A stretch of DNA of 64,000 bases, from the NCBI RefSeq assembly GCF_015624425.1, contig NZ_CP049919.1:1860001-1924000 (forward strand), in the 5' to 3' direction. The stretch is from Roseateles sp. DAIF2 (GTDB taxonomy: Bacteria > Pseudomonadota > Gammaproteobacteria > Burkholderiales > Burkholderiaceae_C). The translations under genes were made by a program, and so were the position numbers. Position 1 is the stretch's first letter; the number at the start of each line of letters is the position of its first letter. The notes under the pieces were generated by a model that did no database searches, was not told where the DNA came from, and was given only the letters and a program-made list of their open reading frames with translations. This document shows positions 59,773 to 64,000 of this stretch, in pieces.

Positions 59773-61869
59773 TTGCGACGAGTGCTTTGCGCGGGCTTGT
59801 TGCTGGCGGCAAGCGCTGCCGGCGCGCTGCCCAGTTTTTCCGAGGTCCGCGCCGCCCACCGCGTGTCCGATTTCACCTTGCTGGATCGCCGCGGCGAGCC
59901 GCTGCAGACCCTGCGGCTGGACAAGACGCATCGCACCCTGGCCTGGGTGCCGCTGGCCGAGATGTCGCCGGCCCTGCTGCATGCGCTGTTGCTGAGCGAG
60001 GATCGGCGCTTCTACGACCACAGCGGCGTCGACTGGGGCGCGGTGGCGGCCAGCGCCTGGGGCAATCTGTGGAACCAGCGCACGCGTGGCGCCTCCACCT
60101 TGACGATGCAGTTGGCTGGCCTGATCGACGAGGACCTGGCGCGCCCCGGCGGCGGGCGCAGCGTGGCACAGAAGCTGGGCCAGGTGGTGGTGGCCAAGCA
60201 GCTGGAGTCGCGCTGGAGCAAGGCGCAGATCCTCGAGGCCTATCTGAACCGCGTGCCCTTTCGCGGCGAGCTGGTGGGCATCCAGGCGCTGTCGCAGGCG
60301 CTGTTCGGCAAGGCGCCGGCGGGGCTGGACGCGCAGGAGGCGGCGCTGGCCGCGGCGCTGCTGCGCGCGCCGAACGCGAAGCCGGCCCAGGTGGCGCAGC
60401 GCGCCTGCGCGGTGCTGGCGGAGCAGCGCCTGCCCTGCGCGGGTGCCGAGGGTCAGCTGTCGGCCGCGCTGGCGCGGCGCGCCGGCATGCCGCTGGGTGA
60501 GCAGCTGGCGCCGCACTATGCGCGCCAGGTCCTGCGCGCCGACGGGCCGGCCGCGCAGCGCAGCAGCCTCGACGGCCGCCTGCAGCGCCTGGCGGTGACG
60601 AGTCTGAAGCGCCAGCTCGGCGAGCTCTCGGGCCGCAATGTCGAGGACGGCGCGGTGCTGGTGCTGGACAACGCCAGCGGCGCGGTGCTGGCCTGGGTCG
60701 GCAGCAGCGGCGGCGAGCTCTCCAGCGCCGCACAGGTGGACGGCGTGCTGTCGCGCCGCCAGCCGGGCTCGACCCTGAAACCCTTCGTCTATCAGCTGGC
60801 GCTGGAGAAACGACTGCTGACCGCGGCCAGCCTGCTGGATGATTCGCCGGCGCAGATCGCGACCGGCCATGGCCTGTACCTGCCGCAGAACTACGACCGC
60901 GACTTCCGCGGCTGGATCAGCGTGCGCGCGGCCCTGGGCAACAGCCTCAATGTGCCGGCGGTGCGCACCGGTGCGATGCTGGGCGCCGACGCGCTGTTCG
61001 AGCGGCTCAACGCCTGGGGCCTGCAGCTGCCAGAAAGCGGCGGCTACTACGGCGACTCGCTGGCGCTGGGCAGCCCCGACATCAGCCTGGCCGCGCTGAC
61101 CAATGCCTACCGCGCGCTGGCCAACGGCGGCCAGCTGCGGCCGATCGGCGCGGCGGCGCCGGCACGGCGCGTGGCTGATGCGGCCAGTAGCTTCGTCGTC
61201 GCCGACATGCTGGCCGACAACAGCGCGCGCGCGCTGACCTTCGGCCTGGACAGCGAGCTGGCCACGCGCAGCTGGGCGGCGGTCAAGACCGGCACCAGCA
61301 AGGACCTGCGCGACAACTGGTGCCTGGGCTTCTCGGACCGCTACACGGTGGGTGTCTGGGTCGGCAACGCCAGCGGCGCGCCGATGCATGGGGTCAGCGG
61401 CATCAGCGGCGCGGCGCCGGTCTGGCAGGCGCTGATGCGCGCGCTGCACGAGGGCAAGCCCGCCCGGCCGCCGCGCGCGCCGGCGGGGCTGGTGCAGCAG
61501 CGCGTGGCCTTCGACGCCGGCGCGGAGCCGGCGCGCCAGGAATGGTTTCTGCGCGGCACCGAGCAGGCGCGCATGCAGCGCAGCGGCGCCGGCGATGGAC
61601 GGGCCCGCGCGCTGGCCGGCATCAGCAACCCGGTGGACGGCGCGATCTTCGCGCTGGACCCGGACATCCCGCCGGCCGCGCAGCGCCTGACGTTCGAAGG
61701 CCGGCCGGGCACCTGGCTGCTGAACGGCAAGCGCCTGGGGCAGGGCGCGCGCCTGAGCTGGGCGCCCTGGCCCGGGCGGCATGAGCTGGCGCTGCTGGAC
61801 GGCCGGGGTCAGGTCTTGCAGAAACTGCGCTTCGAGGTGCGCGGTGCGGGTTTGAAGCAGGGCCGCTGA
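59773..61869 (+). CDS. pbpC: penicillin-binding protein 1C (bifunctional glycosyltransferase/transpeptidase)
   Basis: About 698 residues from a TTG start. The signal/anchor LCAGLLLAASAAGALP is followed by the family start LPSFSEVRAAHRVSDFTLLDRRG. The glycosyltransferase domain carries EDRRFYDHSGVDWGAVAASAWGNL and GASTLTMQLAGL; the transpeptidase domain has STLK (RQPGSTLKPFVYQLAL) and KTGTS. The C-terminal BiPBP_C-type domain starts about GISNPVDGAIFALDP. The frame is open to ATGs at 59458 and 59560, but that stretch is the palindromic element and reads as non-protein. TTG 59773 and GTG 59782 are the best starts. Pairing with an alpha-2-macroglobulin is conserved in E. coli (yfhM-pbpC). Confidence 0.9.
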   Translation: MRRVLCAGLLLAASAAGALPSFSEVRAAHRVSDFTLLDRRGEPLQTLRLDKTHRTLAWVPLAEMSPALLHALLLSEDRRFYDHSGVDWGAVAASAWGNLWNQRTRGASTLTMQLAGLIDEDLARPGGGRSVAQKLGQVVVAKQLESRWSKAQILEAYLNRVPFRGELVGIQALSQALFGKAPAGLDAQEAALAAALLRAPNAKPAQVAQRACAVLAEQRLPCAGAEGQLSAALARRAGMPLGEQLAPHYARQVLRADGPAAQRSSLDGRLQRLAVTSLKRQLGELSGRNVEDGAVLVLDNASGAVLAWVGSSGGELSSAAQVDGVLSRRQPGSTLKPFVYQLALEKRLLTAASLLDDSPAQIATGHGLYLPQNYDRDFRGWISVRAALGNSLNVPAVRTGAMLGADALFERLNAWGLQLPESGGYYGDSLALGSPDISLAALTNAYRALANGGQLRPIGAAAPARRVADAASSFVVADMLADNSARALTFGLDSELATRSWAAVKTGTSKDLRDNWCLGFSDRYTVGVWVGNASGAPMHGVSGISGAAPVWQALMRALHEGKPARPPRAPAGLVQQRVAFDAGAEPARQEWFLRGTEQARMQRSGAGDGRARALAGISNPVDGAIFALDPDIPPAAQRLTFEGRPGTWLLNGKRLGQGARLSWAPWPGRHELALLDGRGQVLQKLRFEVRGAGLKQGR

Positions 61870-61918
61870 GCCGGCGCGCGGCGCATACTGCGGCTTCTCA
61901 TCCAGGGAGGGGCGAGCG

Positions 61919-63511
61919 ATGCGAGGTCTGGGCTATGGGCTGACGCTGTTGATGATGATCTCCGTGCCGCTGCTGGGGCCGCCCCATATGGCCCAGGCCC
62001 AGGCCCAGCGCGTGCTGCGCTATGCCAGCGCCTTCGATCCGCAGACCATGGATCCGCACGCGATCGCGCTGCTGTATCACACGCGCATCATCACCCAGGT
62101 CTACGAGGGCCTGGTGAACCGCGACGAGCAGTTCCGCCTGGCACCCTCGCTGGCCCTGTCCTGGCAGGCGCTGGACGCGAGGACCTGGCGCTTCAAGCTG
62201 CGCCCAGGCGTCAAGTTCCACGACGGCAGCGCTTTCGGCGCCGACGATGTGGTGTTCTCGGTCGAGCGGGTGCTGCAGCGCGAATCGCAGCGCGCCACCC
62301 AGCTGCGCGGCGTGCTGGGCGCGAAGAAGATCGATGCGCTGACGGTGGACATCGCGCTGGCCGAGCCGGATGCGGTGCTGCCGGAGAGGTTCTACCTGAT
62401 CGCGATGATGAGCAAGGCCTGGTGCGAGAAGCATGGCGTCACCCGGCCGCAGGACTACAACGCCAAGCAGGAGACCCATGCGGTGCGCCAGGCGATGGGC
62501 ACCGGGCCCTTCATGCTCAAGCGCTACGAGTCGGACGTCAGCACCCAGCTGGTCGCCCATCCCGACTGGTGGGGGCGCGCGACGCACCGCGGCAATCTCG
62601 ACGAGGTGCAGTACCAGGTGATCCAGTCCGACGCGACGCGGCTGGCCGCGCTGCGTTCGGGCCAGGTCGACTTCGTGATCGACCCGCCCTTCCAGGACGT
62701 GGGCCGGCTGCGCCAGGATCCGGGCCTGAAGCTGCTGGAGACCAGCGACATCGGCACCCAGTACCTGGCCTTCGACCAGCATCGCGCCGAGCTGCCGGGC
62801 AGCGACGTCAAGGGCCGCAACCCCTTCAAGGACCTGCGCGTGCGCCGCGCCATCTATCACGCGATCGACATGGACCTGATCGCGCGCCAGGTGCTGCGCG
62901 GCCAGGCCCTGCCGACCGGGGCGCATCTGTCCGCGCTGGTCGACGGGGCGCTGCCGGCGCTGGAGCCGCGCCTGCCACACGACCCGGCGCTGGCGCGCCG
63001 CCTGCTGGCCGAGGCGGGCTACCCGCAGGGCTTCTCGGTCAACTTCGACTGCGTCAATGTCTCGCACCGCCAGGCCAGCTGCCAGGCGATCACCGCGATG
63101 CTGAAGAAGGTGGGCATCAGCGCGAACTTCGTCGCCTCGCCCAGCAGCGTATTCTTCCCCAAGCTGACCCAGGCCACCGGCAGCCTGATCGAATACGGCT
63201 GGTTCCCCAGCACCGATGCCTGGAACGCGCTGAACTCGCTGGTGCGCACGCATGACGGCAAGACCGGCGGCGCCTTCAATGCCGGGCGCTACAGCAACCC
63301 GCGGCTGGACGAGCTGATCGACGGCATCGCCACCGAGCCCGACCTGGCGCAGCGGCGCCAGCGCGTCGGCGAGGCGCTGCGCCTGATGCAGCAAGACCTG
63401 CCCCTGCTGCCGCTGTACCGCATCAAGCACAGCTGGGTGATGAAGCCGCGGGTGCAGGCGGTGCAATGGCCCAGCGGCGTGCTGGAGCTGCGCTGGGTGC
63501 GGCTGGAGTGA
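61919..63511 (+). CDS. family 5 extracellular solute-binding protein (peptide/oligosaccharide type)
   Basis: 530 residues, SBP_bac_5 family. Signal peptide to about residue 25 (MISVPLLGPPHMAQAQ). The mature start RVLRYASAFDPQTMDPH and GLVNRDEQFRLAPSLALSWQALDARTWRFKLRPGVKFHDGSAFGADDVVFSVERVL are characteristic. VRRAIYHAIDMDLIARQVLRGQA is the conserved mid-lobe motif. GGGAGGGG gives the ribosome-binding site. It is orphan, with no dpp/opp permease beside it. The ligand could be a peptide, glutathione or another solute. Confidence 0.93.
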   Translation: MRGLGYGLTLLMMISVPLLGPPHMAQAQAQRVLRYASAFDPQTMDPHAIALLYHTRIITQVYEGLVNRDEQFRLAPSLALSWQALDARTWRFKLRPGVKFHDGSAFGADDVVFSVERVLQRESQRATQLRGVLGAKKIDALTVDIALAEPDAVLPERFYLIAMMSKAWCEKHGVTRPQDYNAKQETHAVRQAMGTGPFMLKRYESDVSTQLVAHPDWWGRATHRGNLDEVQYQVIQSDATRLAALRSGQVDFVIDPPFQDVGRLRQDPGLKLLETSDIGTQYLAFDQHRAELPGSDVKGRNPFKDLRVRRAIYHAIDMDLIARQVLRGQALPTGAHLSALVDGALPALEPRLPHDPALARRLLAEAGYPQGFSVNFDCVNVSHRQASCQAITAMLKKVGISANFVASPSSVFFPKLTQATGSLIEYGWFPSTDAWNALNSLVRTHDGKTGGAFNAGRYSNPRLDELIDGIATEPDLAQRRQRVGEALRLMQQDLPLLPLYRIKHSWVMKPRVQAVQWPSGVLELRWVRLE

Positions 63512-63535
63512 GGGGACGGAGGGGGCGCCGCTGCT

Positions 63536-63997
63536 CTACCAGGCCGAGAACGGATGCTCGCTGAGCCGGCTGTTGTAGTAGCGCTCGTCGCCGGTGACCT
63601 CGGCGCCCAGCCAGGCCGGGCGGGCAAAGGGCTGGTCCTCATGCGCGAGCTCCACCTCGGCCAGCACCAGGCCGGCGTTGGCGCCATGGAACTCGTCGAC
63701 CTCCCAGCGTGTGCCCTCGACCTCCAGCGTGTGGCGGGTCTTCTCGATCAGCGGGCCTTCGCACAGCGCCAGCAGCTCGCGCGCATCGGCCACCGGGATC
63801 TCGTATTCGAACTCGGCGCGGCTGGCCCCCCGGCTCTTGCCCTTGATCGTCAGGAAGGCGCGCGCTCCGGCGATGCGCACCCGCACCGTGCGCTCGGCGG
63901 CGCGGTTCAGATAGCCCTGGCTGAAGACCAGCGCGTCGGGGCGGCGCCAGCCCTCGCCGGTGGCCACCAGGAATTTGCGTTCGATTTCGATACCCAT
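63536..63997 (-). CDS. CYTH-domain (triphosphate tunnel metalloenzyme) protein
   Basis: 153 residues, complete, with the start 3 bases from the right edge. The N-terminal EIERKFLV is the CYTH ExExK signature. Further tunnel residues are visible in RTVRVRIAG, FLTIKGKS and the later EFEYEIP and EVDEF/AEVEL acidic strands. Single-domain bacterial CYTH proteins often act as tripolyphosphatases; adenylate cyclase activity is known for few. It converges on the binding-protein gene with 24 bp between stops. Confidence 0.93.
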   Translation of the reverse strand: MGIEIERKFLVATGEGWRRPDALVFSQGYLNRAAERTVRVRIAGARAFLTIKGKSRGASRAEFEYEIPVADARELLALCEGPLIEKTRHTLEVEGTRWEVDEFHGANAGLVLAEVELAHEDQPFARPAWLGAEVTGDERYYNSRLSEHPFSAW

Positions 63998-64000
63998 GTC

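Overview
The window is a GC-rich bacterial chromosome segment. The 16S genes, tRNA-Ile/tRNA-Ala spacers and gene content point to a betaproteobacterium of the order Burkholderiales, most likely the Roseateles/Pelomonas/Mitsuaria group. The genus is inferred from general familiarity with such 16S sequences, not from a search. No transposase, integrase, phage gene or CRISPR array was seen.

Layout. 1-5.7 kb: a leaderless subtilase with a P domain, a PLP threonine/serine dehydratase, and a Tat-exported PhoX phosphatase behind four PHO-box half-sites. 5.7-10.8 kb: a minus-strand set (DUF2782-type protein, thrB homoserine kinase, BPSS1780-type membrane protein) divergent from polA. 10.8-13.5 kb: a family 3 solute-binding protein and an AA10 lytic polysaccharide monooxygenase, separated by a 0.5 kb gap with interlocked inverted repeats. 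13.7-20.6 kb: a dense plus-strand run of lipoprotein-export permease, lolD, purU, tatD, a deoxyinosine glycosylase, a spermidine-synthase-like protein and a GspE/PilB ATPase. 20.7-22.7 kb: tctB-tctA. 23.0-24.7 kb: a compositionally different pair, an L,D-transpeptidase-like protein without signal peptide plus an SH3 lipoprotein. 24.8-31.4 kb: a branched-chain-type ABC transporter operon with a built-in acyl-CoA ligase.

31.4-48.8 kb is the most striking region: three complete 16S-tRNA-Ile-tRNA-Ala-23S-5S operons, head to tail, with a period of exactly 5,778 bp and no difference noticed between copies. Two identical 158-bp linkers each carry a terminator for the operon before and a promoter for the operon after. 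The outer flanks are unique: a weaker promoter on the left and a long perfect hairpin terminator on the right.

48.9-53.6 kb: an aromatic-acid module in which pobA makes protocatechuate from 4-hydroxybenzoate and pcaHG opens the ring. A divergent AraC-type regulator sits beside pobA and a BMP-family binding protein follows. 53.6-61.9 kb: a thioester-containing bacterial alpha-2-macroglobulin and its usual partner PBP1C, separated by a MITE-like nested palindrome that appears to have reshaped the pbpC start. The window closes with a family 5 solute-binding protein and a complete CYTH protein on the minus strand.

Nested or interlocked palindromic elements recur at 11.7, 15.0, 22.7 and 59.6 kb. 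The one at 15.0 kb lies in frame inside lolD. They do not look like copies of one sequence. Start codons were chosen by Shine-Dalgarno match, overlap with the upstream gene, and family N-termini. No homology search was possible, so family names rest on motifs read by eye.
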